Of a stretch of 64,000 nucleotides of DNA, positions 1 through 10,831 are shown piece after piece (the stretch's first letter is position 1; each line of letters starts with the position of its first letter). The position numbers and the translations under genes were made by a program. This stretch comes from Galeopsis tetrahit. Lineage: Eukaryota; Streptophyta; Magnoliopsida; Lamiales; Lamiaceae. The notes beneath the pieces are model-generated. The model worked only from the letters and a program-made list of their open reading frames with translations. It had not been told where the DNA came from and ran no database searches. The DNA lies in the NCBI GenBank assembly GCA_963675135.1, contig OY776121.1:80126875-80190874 (forward strand). The letters are read 5' to 3'.

Positions 1-2718
1 TTTATGTAAAACTCAAATTTGTGCTTCCATAAACATAACACAACAAAAAAGGTTCATGTGAATTCTAATAATGTGATAAATAAAAGAAAGTTAGAAATTG
101 AAAGTTGAAAGTAGTGTAATAAAAAATTGTAGACCTAATCATTTTGTACTCATACAAGAGTCCGTTGTTTGGAAAGGAGAGAAAATAAAGAAAAACTAAC
201 AGACACTTTTGGTATATCCTAAAAAATTATTTGAACAAATAAATAGATTAAATACTAAAAAAATTATTAATTAAAATGTAAATAAAACATAGGTTAAAAA
301 CTAACCAAGCGATCATTTCAGTCATTATTTCTATACTGAGTTGATTTTTAAATCAATTTATACTCAAAAATTAAGAAAAATGAGAAACAATAATTCACTT
401 TAATTTTAAATTAGATTCATGAATGACTTACTCATTTGTCAATTAAATATACAACTCATTATACAAGTTTATTTTATGATAATTATACATTGAACATTCA
501 AATAAAATCATAATTAATAAAACTTGATATTTAGGGATTTTTTTTTAATTAGCCATCTTGCTAAAATTTAACTCCACAAATTTTGTACTAAAAAAATAAA
601 TCAATAATATAAATATCTTTATACTAATCCGTCAATATTTTCTTGATAAAATTCTTAATTACTATTTAATTTGTTAATCTAAATACTTAATTTGTTATTC
701 TTTAGATTGAGAAATTTTTGCCTAATAATTATAAAATAAATAAATGGTCTACCTAAATTAAGGAAAACATAATTAATTTGTTATTCTTCTTGTAAAAAAA
801 AAAAAAATTGTTATTCTTTAGATTGAGAAATTTTTACCTAATAATTATTAAATAAATAAACTGCCTGCTCAAATTAAAAAAGACATAAATTTAGGATAAA
901 TTTAAATGTGGGTCACTGACATTAATTAATTGAAACAAATAGTTGACCTATAGATAAAATAGGTTGAATTAAATATTAATGTCACTATACAAATTTATTT
1001 TATGATAATTATATATGGAACATTCAAATAAAATGATAATTTATTGGCAAAAGCTGATATTTCGGGTTTCTTATTTTAATTAGCCATCTTGGTAAAATTT
1101 GAACTCCACAAAATTTTTTCTAAAAAAAAAAATTAATTAATAATATAAATATCTATAAATATTTTTGTACTAATTAGTCAATATTTCCTTAATAGAATTC
1201 TTGATGAATTAAAACAATAGTTGACCTATACATTAAATAGGTTGAAAGGTTATAAATAAAAAAATGAAAACAATAGGAATAAGAGTAACGGATCAGTGCA
1301 GGCACCGGAAGGAGGAGCAGCGGTACGGCGCGGCGGCAGTGGAATCTGCTTCATCCCAATCTCCACTGTCTATGTAATTTTTTTTTTAATGTCTCTTTGA
1401 ACATTGAAATGTAATTTATTTGTATTTTATTCACCAAAAACAATGCGGAGACGGAATCCTATCTGATTAGCGATTTCTGTTTTCCGATTAGGGATTAAAA
1501 TGTCATTTAAAAAAAAATGCCGCTTAGTCAGCAATTTGGCTGTTTAGGTGGCGATTTGTCACTCCTGCCACAATTTTCTTGACAAATTTGATAAAATTTG
1601 GGAGGAATTTTTGTAGAGAAGACACAAATTTCTAAAAACCTGGAAAGAGAAAAATGAAAAAACAAAATGGGAAATTTATGAACATAATTTTATTGGGGAG
1701 GAATTTAGTATCCAGTGCATGAATTTCTTGGCAGATTTGTCTTTTTTTTATTGTTTATACCAGTATAATTTTTTTTATGTATTAACATTAATCTAAGTTT
1801 TAGTCAATCCATGTAAAATTAAGAATTATACATAAAATACTCAATAAGATCTTATTAACATTTGCACAAAATAAAAATTCACCGGTTAATGTTAGTACAC
1901 TACTTCGTTTAATAAAATCACAAATTGATTTATTAAAATATGCCCAAAATACAATAGATTAAAATTTACAAATAATGTTGAAGATTTGTTCAACAAACCT
2001 TCAAATAACACTAACATCTCAGCCTTTCAAAAAAAAAAAAACACTAACATCTCAGCAAATCTTCAATCTTTGATAAATAAAATCTTAAAAAACTCTGATA
2101 AATTTTCAAGCTTTGACAACTACTAAACTACATATCTAAATGAAATTAAATACGGAGTACAAAAATACAGAATATAAAAAATTATCTTTAAAACAATACA
2201 TCATCATAAAAAGAAAAACAACAACAATACTAACTACATAAGAACCATACAAAAGAGAGAGAAAAGATTTGATGAGAATGACAAATAGAAATGACGAATT
2301 TATAGAGAAGAAAAGAAAAACGTTACAAATTTTAAGAAATTGATCTGAAGGACACAATTCAATCTACAAATATCAACGGTTCAGATGAAAAGTGATAAAT
2401 GAAAACCATTAATTACAAATAATAAATTAGACTTACCATATTTATACAGAAGACCAAATGAACGGTCAAGATCAAGATGAAGAAAAGTGATCAACGGCCA
2501 ATGTGTTTTCCCGCCTAAATTAAAAAAGGGAATATGTAGGTGTATTATATTAGTATAGATTAATATATAGCTAGCTAGATTGAAACAATTTTTTTTGTCA
2601 CTTAATTGCATTATTTTACTACGACACTTTACAAGAATAATTTGTGCTAAATTAAAAAATATTATAGAAACACATGTTTGCAATACATAAATTAATTTTA
2701 TGGTTACTGTTTTTATAA
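1..2718. other. AT-rich intergenic DNA
   Basis: I see no gene here; the open frames are short, AT-driven and without recognisable motifs. There is a small GC-richer island around 1290-1375 and some homopolymer runs. A 17-bp direct repeat (AACACTAACATCTCAGC) occurs twice between about 2006 and 2056. The stretch ends at the 9-bp target duplication of the foldback element that follows. Confidence 0.7.
451..1200. repeat. Diverged local direct repeats
   Basis: The segment at about 451-600 recurs diverged at about 975-1160. Both include a TTTATTTTATGATAATTATA block and an AATTAGCCATCTTG block. A second pair, about 690-770 and 807-895, shares GTTATTCTTTAGATTGAGAA. This looks like an old interleaved duplication of intergenic sequence. 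No coding capacity or transposon ends were recognised. Confidence 0.6.
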
Positions 2719-4746
2719 GGGATTATATTTTTTTTAGTCCATTAAGTTACCACGATTTTGAATTTAGTCCATCAAATTACCACTTTTTGAATTTAGTCCA
2801 CTAAGTTTCGATTTATTTTGATTTTGGTCCAATTACCTGCTATAGCAGGTTTAACAAGTCATTTTTTAAAACACACCCCATAAAATGTTATACACACCCC
2901 AAATGTTAAACACACCACACTAAAATTTAAAAATGGTTTTTTATTACAATACACACCCCAATTCTTTCCTATTTAATAAATTGGCAAAAATAATTAAATT
3001 AAAAAAAATTCAAATTAATATGAAAAATATAAATAAAACCTATAAAAAATCGCCTAAATCTTCAAAAATTAAACAAACTAAAAAAATTAATTAATTTAAT
3101 TAGTTTTGAAGATTTTGTTGATTTTCTACTATTTTTAAATTTTATTTAGCCTTATTTTTGATGTTTTTTATAAAAGTTAGAACGCAAATAAAACATTAAT
3201 AAAGTAATGGAGTTTTAAGTTTATTTTATTTTCCTTTTTAATATTTCTTTTATATTATATAAACATAATAATACACCATAAATATTATATACACTACAAA
3301 TGTTAAACTCAAAAATTCAAAAATCAAATATAGTTAAATAAAATCATAAACATATTTAATAAATTGTCAAAAATAATTTAATTAAAAAATAATAATTTAA
3401 ATTAACATGAAAAATATAAATAAAACCTATAAAAAATACCTAAATCTTCAAATTTTTAATAAAGATAAAAAATTTATTAATTTAATTAGTTTTAAAATTT
3501 TAGTTGATTTTTTAATACTTTTAAAAAAATTATTTTTATTAAATTTTATAATTTTTTTCAAGTTGATTTTTTTAAAATTTATTTAAAATCTTCAAAAATA
3601 GTAAAAAATCAACTAAATTTTCAAAATTAATAAATTTTTTAGCTTTTTTTAATTTTTTTAATTTTGGTTATTTTTTATAGGTTTTATTTAAATTTTTATT
3701 TTTTTAATTAAATTATTTTTAGCAATTTATTAAATATGAAAGAATTGGGGTGTGTATTGTAACAAAAAAAAAAGGAAATATTTAAAAATAATTTAATTAT
3801 TGCTATAAAAAATTAAATTAAAAAAAGTAAGAATTCAAATTAATATAAAAAATCACCAAAATCTTCAAAAATTAAACAAAATAAAAATCAACTTGAAAAA
3901 TTAAACAAATATTAAATAGGAAAGAATTGAAGATTTAGTTGATTTTTTTACTATTTTTGAATATTTTTAATAAATTTTAAAAAATCAACTTGAAAAAATT
4001 ATTAAATTAAATAAAAATAAAAATCTTTGAAAGTACTAAAAAAATCAACTAAAATTTTAAAACTAATTAAATTAATTAATTTTTTAGCTGTATTAAAATT
4101 TTGAAGATTTAGATATTTTTTATAGTTTTTATTTATATTTTTCATGTTAATTTGAATTCTTACTTTTTTAATTAAATAATATTTATGGGGTTATTAGGTT
4201 CATATAATATAAAAAAATATTTAAAAGGAAAATAAAATAAAATAAATTTAAAACTCCATTACTTTATTAATGTTTTATTTGCGTTCTAATTTTTATAAAA
4301 AACGTCGAAAATAAGGTTAAATAAAATTTAAAAATAGTAGAAAATCAACTGAATCTTCAAAACTAATTAAATTAATTAATTTTTTTAGCTTTCTTTAATT
4401 TTTGAAGATTTAGGCGATTTTTGTAGGTTTTATTTATATTTTTCATATTAATTTGATTTTTTTAAATTTAATTATTTTTGAAAATTTATTAAATAGGAAA
4501 GAATTGGAGTGTGTATAGTAATAAAAAATAATTTTTAAATTTTAGTGTGGTGTGTTTAACATTTGGGGTGTGTATAACATTTTATGGGGTGTGTTTTATA
4601 AAATGACCTGTTAAACCTACTATAGCAGGTAACTGGACCAAAATCAAAATAAATCGAAACTTAGTGGACTAAATTCAAAAAGTGGTAATCTGATGGACTA
4701 AATTCAAAATCGTGGTAACTTAATGCACTAAAAAAAATATAATCCC
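2719..4746. mobile_element. Foldback Mutator-like element (non-autonomous MULE)
   Basis: The left end begins GGGATTATATTTTTTTTAGT and the right end is its near-perfect reverse complement, ending ACTAAAAAAAATATAATCCC. The two arms stay complementary for at least 800 bp, so most of the 2.0-kb element folds into one hairpin. It is flanked by a perfect 9-bp direct repeat, TTTTTATAA (2710-2718 and 4747-4755), and 9-bp target duplications are characteristic of Mutator-like transposons. There is no transposase ORF, so it is non-autonomous. The arms contain repeated blocks of AGTCCA, AATTTAGTCC and ACACACCCC. The middle is extremely AT-rich and internally repetitive. Confidence 0.85.
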
Positions 4747-4791
4747 TTTTTATAATAACACAAATTGCATGCTCTTGTAATAACATATTTT

Positions 4792-4907
4792 GACAAAGTT
4801 GAATAGCTCAGGTGGTTAGAGCATCACTACCTAGGCTTTAGATCCTGGGTTCGAGTTATGGGGAGGGGAAAATAGATGGTTTTTTAATGTAATTCAAAAA
4901 AAAAAAA
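4792..4907 (+). mobile_element. tRNA-derived SINE
   Basis: The head has an A-box-like TAGCTCAGGTGG (4804-4815) and a B-box-like GGTTCGAGTT (4848-4857) at tRNA-like spacing, as in a Pol III promoter. A short unrelated body follows, ending in an A-rich tail (4895-4907). The unit is flanked by a 16-bp direct repeat, TGTAATAACATATTTT (4776-4791 and 4908-4923), which is the target duplication expected for LINE-mobilised SINEs. It lies 36 bp beyond the foldback element's target duplication. The family was not identified. Confidence 0.8.
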
Positions 4908-4923
4908 TGTAATAACATATTTT

Positions 4924-6240
4924 TGGTCAAGCAACTCGCGAATTCGTAAAAAAAAAATTAAGTGTCCTTAAAATAACACAAATTGTCCTTATAGACTTAT
5001 AGTAACATAACTTACTATTTATAATTTTTTCGAACGACTCGAAAATGAATTTACGACCCACAAATTTTTAAATGTTGCTTTAGTTAATTAAATATATTTC
5101 AAAGTAAAATATTTTATACAAGTATGGTACGTTCATCCTAATTTGAATAATTTTCTTCCTTAACATTTTAATTATTTTGAAGTAATAATATAAAATTTGA
5201 TGATGAATAAAATTCCACGGCATGTATAAAATCACTTTTAACACTTTAGTATTAGAAACTCACTAATCGTATTTTATAAATCACAAGTGTTGCGGTTAAT
5301 TAAATAGTCAACATTCAATTTCTGAAGGCCGCTGCACTAAGTTTAAGTTGAAGTGTGCCAAAAATTTTCCCTAAATGCAACAATTTTGACATCTTATCTT
5401 AATTCTATATATTTGCAAACTGACACATCACAACCACACCTACTCTACCGGCCTGTCACCATTTCAAAAATCTCGTTTTACTCGATTTTCCTCATTTTTA
5501 TTTTAATCTAATCCGTTCATTTAAAACTATTAATCTTAACCGTTGGATCTTAATTTTATCTCCTATATAATATCACCTTCTTTTGTTCATTTTTCTCAAT
5601 CCACACAATTTCTGCTTATTTATAAGTTGTAATGGAAAATTCACGTTTCTTTTTGTTGCTATTGAAACATTCACATTTCTTTTTAGTTGTAGATCTGTAA
5701 TGAAACATTTACGTTTCTTTCTGTATATTCAATTTTGTATCATTGCAGATCTGCGATTTTAACAATACATACACGCACATATATTATATTTACATGACGT
5801 TCATGTCGTGCGCAATTCTGCAAATTGAAAAGCCTTCTTTTAAAAGGCAAACAACTCTTGATAAAACTAACTGCATTAAGTCTCGCCCTTCATCGTTTTT
5901 TTTTTCTTTTCGGATTGCTAATGAGAAAATCGTATAAATAAAATAACACCGCAAATTTGCAGATCTCCACGAATAAATTCCTCCAAATACTTTTTTATAT
6001 TTCTTTCCTATTTTTATATTAGCAAGATCGTACACAATATTTTAATTGTTTAAAATTTCTTCAAAGACATTCCAAAATATGGAGTATATAATTGAGAAAA
6101 TCAATTTAATTTTTTTTAAATCAATAAAATCGAAATTTGGTCAAGATTAATTGTGCAATCTACATCTCTTTATTGAAAAAATATGATATGCGTACCCTAA
6201 GGATATGATAATAAAAAATTATTAATTTCAGTATATATTA
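4924..6240. other. AT-rich intergenic DNA
   Basis: No gene or element ends were recognised. A short imperfect repeat around 5630-5730 (GAAACATTCACATTTCTTTT and close variants) stands out. The longest open frames (about 60-80 codons) lack domain features and overlap on opposite strands. Confidence 0.6.
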
Positions 6241-6367
6241 CTCCCTTCGTTCATGAAAAGTAGTCCCATTAGTCTTATATTCTTTGTCCACCAAATGTAG
6301 TCTCATACAATTTATGAAAACTATCACCCTTCAACCATCACTTAATTACTCAATTTGCCATCAACTT
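6241..6367. mobile_element. Stowaway-like MITE, left half (split)
   Basis: It begins CTCCCTTCGTTCATGAAAAG after a TA dinucleotide (6239-6240), the typical end and target of Stowaway MITEs. The element breaks off at 6367, where the Sirevirus LTR starts; the last five bases, AACTT (6363-6367), are one copy of that retroelement's target duplication. The remainder is at 21944-22078. The joined MITE would be about 262 bp. Confidence 0.8.
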
Positions 6368-8218
6368 TGTTGGGAATAAAATGAGCTATGTTTTGATTGA
6401 ATACCAAAAACCCCCTGAGACATGCCTAAGTCAATGAAAAATATGTTCTAAGAATGTTAGAATATATAGATTATAGGCTAGATGAGAAGCTGAAATGTTA
6501 GGCAGCTCTTAGACAATTAGATGCACAATTTGAGGGGGAACCTATGCTTTGAAGATGATCAAGATCAAGTCTCCCCAAGGCTCAAATTCTGGAACAAAGA
6601 GTAAGGACACTCTATGAAATCTAAGATGCTCTTATCAGGAGAGTTGTCCAGAGAAAATATTCTTAAAGCTCTGATCAGGAGAGTTGTCCAAAGAAGCTAG
6701 CCATATGCAAGAACAAACCTACCTAGCTCAAAAGGACAAGACTACTCAAAGGTTTTGGACAGGAGAGTTGTCCAGATAAGCCAACTCTAAAGTGTAAAGT
6801 GCTCTGATGCAAAAAGACCAATCATGCTGATCAGGAGAGTTGTCCAGAGGAGTTGTCTCAGCTAAATTGACCAAGATCAAGTGCTCTGAAAGCCTAAGAT
6901 CAACTATGCTGAAGAGATTGAGACAACCAGTCCCTAAAGGTCCTCAAAGGAATGAGCTAAGACCATACACAAGAGAAATAAAGGGAAAGAGCCAAGTCAT
7001 CTGAAGAAGAGCAAGCCAACCATGCTGAAAAGCAAAACTGCTGATAGTGATAAGGAGAGTTGTCCAGATGATAAGGAATGTTGTCCTATCATTGGATCAA
7101 CCTTCAGAAGCCATGTCCAAGTCCTAACAAGAAGTCAAACATTGGGAAAAGTGCTGCAGAATGAAGACAAAACTGTTACAGCCGTTTATTACCCAAATGA
7201 GGACATGTCACTATCAAGAATCTGTCTTCCAGTTTGAAGAACTCAAGGAAGACATTTATAGCAATTTGGGGCTGCCTCTCCAACGGGCAAATCCTCCATT
7301 TTGTCTATAAATACAGAAGTGTGAAGACCATTTGAAAGCACCTCAACCAGCACCTCAACACAATCCAACTAAGCTCAAAGTTCTTACAAGCTAGAGTGCT
7401 TTCAAAGCTTTCAAAGACTATCTTAGTCTTCAAACACTTCATCTAAGCTGAACTCAATTGTATATCCTTACACAAGCTTAGAGAGATATCCTATCCTTAT
7501 ACACTGGTCTTCATTGTAAAGGATATCTCATTAGTTGGAACCTTACTTCAACCCTTACACCTTTCAAGAGTGAAAGTGAGAAGGTTGTAGTAGTAGAAGT
7601 GGTAGGAGCTGACTGTTGAGAGAAGAACAGTTCAGTTCTGAGTTGAGAAGAGGGTACTAGGACTCTAGACATCCTAGGGATCAATTCACCAAGGAGTGGT
7701 GTTCTTGATCAAGTGCACCTTGGCACTATAAAACAAGTTAATTCCAAGAGTGAAGGAATTATCCTGTTAAATCAGGGAAAGTGGATGTAGGAGCTTGAGT
7801 CTCTGAACCACTATAAACTCTTGTGTTGATTTACTTTACAAGTACTTACATTCACTCAACACTGCACACAAAACTGATCTTTCAAAGATACACATTCAAA
7901 GACTGTGCAAAACTGTTTTGGACAACTTCCCTGAAGCTTAACTGGACTGTTTTACATTGACTAAGTGATTTCAGAAATCAAAGGAGTCTAAACTTAAAGG
8001 GCCAACCACTATTCCGCACATATAACTCCCCTAGATAGTTATTCAACTAAGTACTCAATAGTACTTAGTGGATTGATTATCTTAGAAGAGTTAATCACAT
8101 TCAGCAGAGTTGTCCAAGACAACCTTGCTGAGTTCTGGTTTGATCAAAGTTCAAAAAGAATTGCATACAAGTGTATTCCCCCCCATACACTTGTTATCTA
8201 CTCCTTTCAGGACCAACA
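6368..8218 (+). repeat. 5' LTR of Sirevirus-1
   Basis: It starts TGTTGGG and ends CCAACA. The U3 part holds five copies of an AGGAGAGTTGTCC motif (about 6638-6649, 6678-6689, 6761-6773, 6833-6844, 7053-7065), a candidate enhancer-like repeat. A 71-codon open frame at 7022-7237, also present in the 3' LTR, has no recognisable features and is probably fortuitous. Confidence 0.9.
7306..7313 (+). promoter_or_regulatory. LTR TATA box
   Basis: TATAAATA follows a CAACGGGCAAATCC stretch and precedes a plausible start region about 30 bp downstream. This would drive the genomic RNA and mark the U3/R border. The same sequence is in the 3' LTR near 21025. Confidence 0.6.
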
Positions 8219-8220
8219 AG

Positions 8221-8232
8221 TGGTATCAGAGC
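8221..8232 (+). promoter_or_regulatory. Primer binding site (initiator tRNA-Met)
   Basis: TGGTATCAGAGC lies two bases after the 5' LTR. It is the complement of the 3' end of plant initiator tRNA-Met, the usual primer for minus-strand synthesis in Copia elements. Confidence 0.9.
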
Positions 8233-8359
8233 AGGGGTTCAAAGACCACTGCTTCTGAAAATCCATCTTGATTTTCAAAACTCACATATTTGGTGTGGTC
8301 ACTGAACTGATCTCTATCTGAAATCCATTACTTGTTGATTGATTGATTCTTATTGAGAT

Positions 8360-10831
8360 ATGGCCAACAACAATGCTGTTCCTCCACCTGCTGTTCAAGG
8401 ATTAGACAACATGGCCACAAATCCAGTCAATCATATTTCTCATCACAAACTGCCCATGTTTTCAATAGACAATTATGATTTCTGGAAAATTAGAATGAGG
8501 GCTCATCTTGCATCTCTTCATACTGATATGCTTAGAGTAATCACAAGAGGACCTTTTGTGTTTACTCAAACTAACCCCAGATTGACAGATGAGCAAAGAG
8601 CAGATATAAGGGAATTGATTCCCAAAGATGAGGATGACTTCACTGCTGATGAAAAGAGGAAAGATAATTTGAATTATCTTGCCATGAACACCCTCTATCA
8701 AACAATTACAGATGCAGTTATGGGTAGAGTCTACCACTGCACCACAGCTAAAGAAATTTGGGATACCCTTGCTGAAATGTGTGAGGGCACTGAAAAAATC
8801 AAGGAGAACAAGCTCCAAGTTGCTGTGCAGAAGTTTGAACAATTCTCAATGGAGACTGATGAGTCCATTGACAAATTTGCTGGTAGATTCACTGATGTGA
8901 TGAATGAGATTAATTCACTGGGCAAGGTCTACACCAAGAGAGAGGTTGGACTGAAAATCCTAAGGAGTCTCACTCAAAAGTGGGATGTCTATGCTGTAAT
9001 GATGCAGAATACCAAAGATCTCTCCACTATGCCCATGCAACAAATATTCTCAGAACTTAAAGCCTATGAGTTTGACCTCAATAGAAGAAAGTCTGTTGAG
9101 GAACCTTCAAATCCTACTAAGGGAGTGGCATTCAAAGCCAAAGTTGCTGAACCAGAAATGCAGCCCACTCCCAGATCATCAAAGTCAGTCTCTAAGACTG
9201 AAATGAAGGAAGAACTAGCCTTGATGGCTAGAAGGTTTGACAAGCTCAACACAAGGTTTGGTAGATACAAGAAATTCTACCAAGATAACAAATTCAGGAG
9301 AAGATACAATTCCCCTGAAGATCAGGCTGAGGACAAAAAGCCTGAAGAGAGAAGATCAGAGGACAAGTCCTCTGATAGGAGAAGATCCAGTAGAGCTGAA
9401 CCCTCATCATCTAAGAGAAGAGATGAATCCAAGAAGGATGATGATGAAGATCTGTGTTACAACTGCAAAAAGAAAGGGCACTTCCAATATGACTGCCCTG
9501 AACTAAGCTCTAAAGAAAGAAGAGAAAGACAAGCAAAAAGAGACAGAAAATTCACCAATAGAAAAGCCATGATGGCTGGTGAAGAATCTGATAGTGCTGA
9601 AAGTTTCAACTCTTCTGATGGATTGTTCTCCAACAGTGATGATGATGATGATGTCTGCAACATGGCTCTTGAGGATGATGAGGTATCCTCTACTTCTAGT
9701 TCACCATCATTTATCTCACAAAACACTAGTGAGGTTAACCTGAAACTTTCCTTGGGAAAGTTGATGGAAGATTTCACTAGATTACAAGAATTTCATGACA
9801 ATTGTGTGAGAGAAAATGAAAGACTAGCTATTGAACTCACCGAGAACTCTGAGGTAGCTGTTGATGTCAAGTCTACTGAGTTGTATCAACAAGTCTTGAG
9901 AAAGCTTGAGGAAGCAAATCTCAGGATAGTTGACCAACAAAAGGAGATTGATGATCAACTTCTCTCTCAGAAAAGAAAAGAATTTGAACTTAAAATTCTA
10001 AATGCCAAATTTGAAAATCTCTCACATGAGTATGATATTCTTAAATCAAGTGAAGAGAGCCTGAAATTAAAGATGTCTGCTTTGAACAAATCCTCTAGAG
10101 CAATAGAGGAAATTCAAAGTTATCAAAGACCTATGGCTCAAAGAAGTGGATTAGGTTTTGATCCATTTGAATCTTCACCTTGTCTTAGTGTTGCATCTAC
10201 AAGTAACACTAAGAGAATCTTTGTTAAGTCAGTGGCACAACAAGCTGAAAATGAAGTAATTCAGCCACTGAACAAAGGAAAGGGCAAATTGAATGAAATG
10301 CCTACTCAAGTGATTCAGGAGAATAGGCCAAAACCTAAGGAAATGGCCAAAGCTCCTGAGCACAAGAGGAATATTGGTCAGCAGAGTAGACCCAATGGAA
10401 GGGCAACTCTCCTGAACAATGTTCAGAGGAATTATCCAAGGTATAATCAGCCTAGGCCAACTCATCTGAGAAAGCCTCAGCTGAATAGACCTAAAGAAAA
10501 CCATCCTTTAAGGCAGAATAAAATGAGACAACCAAAACCCTTCATGCCAAAGGGTAATGGTCATAAAAAGGCCTTTCCTCAAAGATTTCATCAAGCTGCA
10601 CAAAGAACTCATAAGTTCAGAAGAGTGGTCAACTCCTCTGAAACTTACAAAGTTAACACATTCACACATACTTTCCCAAAGGCATTTAAGGGAAAGACAG
10701 TGTATATTGATGCACTAGGAAATCAACTTAGCCACCTTGAATCAATCAGGGTTATTAGGCAAGTTTGGGTTCCCAAAGGTACAGCTAACCTCTCAGGACC
10801 CAAAACTCAAAGGGTACCTAAACCTATCTAA
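8360..10831 (+). CDS. gag: Sirevirus-1 Gag
   Basis: An 823-residue capsid/nucleocapsid protein. The N-terminal third (FWKIRMRAHL... to about residue 240) is the Copia capsid-type region (UBN2-like). A charged Lys/Arg/Ser-rich stretch precedes a CCHC zinc knuckle, CYNCKKKGHFQYDC, at about residues 365-378, which should bind genomic RNA. Acidic Ser/Asp runs follow, then a predicted coiled-coil at about 470-600 and a basic, Pro/Arg-rich C-terminus. It is longer than a minimal Copia gag, as is usual for Sireviruses. The start follows the PBS by about 130 bp. The ORF ends in TAA (10829-10831), and pol continues in the same frame immediately after. Confidence 0.9.
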   Translation: MANNNAVPPPAVQGLDNMATNPVNHISHHKLPMFSIDNYDFWKIRMRAHLASLHTDMLRVITRGPFVFTQTNPRLTDEQRADIRELIPKDEDDFTADEKRKDNLNYLAMNTLYQTITDAVMGRVYHCTTAKEIWDTLAEMCEGTEKIKENKLQVAVQKFEQFSMETDESIDKFAGRFTDVMNEINSLGKVYTKREVGLKILRSLTQKWDVYAVMMQNTKDLSTMPMQQIFSELKAYEFDLNRRKSVEEPSNPTKGVAFKAKVAEPEMQPTPRSSKSVSKTEMKEELALMARRFDKLNTRFGRYKKFYQDNKFRRRYNSPEDQAEDKKPEERRSEDKSSDRRRSSRAEPSSSKRRDESKKDDDEDLCYNCKKKGHFQYDCPELSSKERRERQAKRDRKFTNRKAMMAGEESDSAESFNSSDGLFSNSDDDDDVCNMALEDDEVSSTSSSPSFISQNTSEVNLKLSLGKLMEDFTRLQEFHDNCVRENERLAIELTENSEVAVDVKSTELYQQVLRKLEEANLRIVDQQKEIDDQLLSQKRKEFELKILNAKFENLSHEYDILKSSEESLKLKMSALNKSSRAIEEIQSYQRPMAQRSGLGFDPFESSPCLSVASTSNTKRIFVKSVAQQAENEVIQPLNKGKGKLNEMPTQVIQENRPKPKEMAKAPEHKRNIGQQSRPNGRATLLNNVQRNYPRYNQPRPTHLRKPQLNRPKENHPLRQNKMRQPKPFMPKGNGHKKAFPQRFHQAAQRTHKFRRVVNSSETYKVNTFTHTFPKAFKGKTVYIDALGNQLSHLESIRVIRQVWVPKGTANLSGPKTQRVPKPI

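Noticed and set aside
5743..6035. Small opposing frames upstream of the split MITE
   Set aside because: AT-rich, fully overlapping on opposite strands, with no motifs or splice context.
7022..7237. 71-codon frame repeated identically at 20741-20956
   Set aside because: It lies within the two LTRs of one young element, so identity reflects LTR duplication. There is no domain or coding signature.
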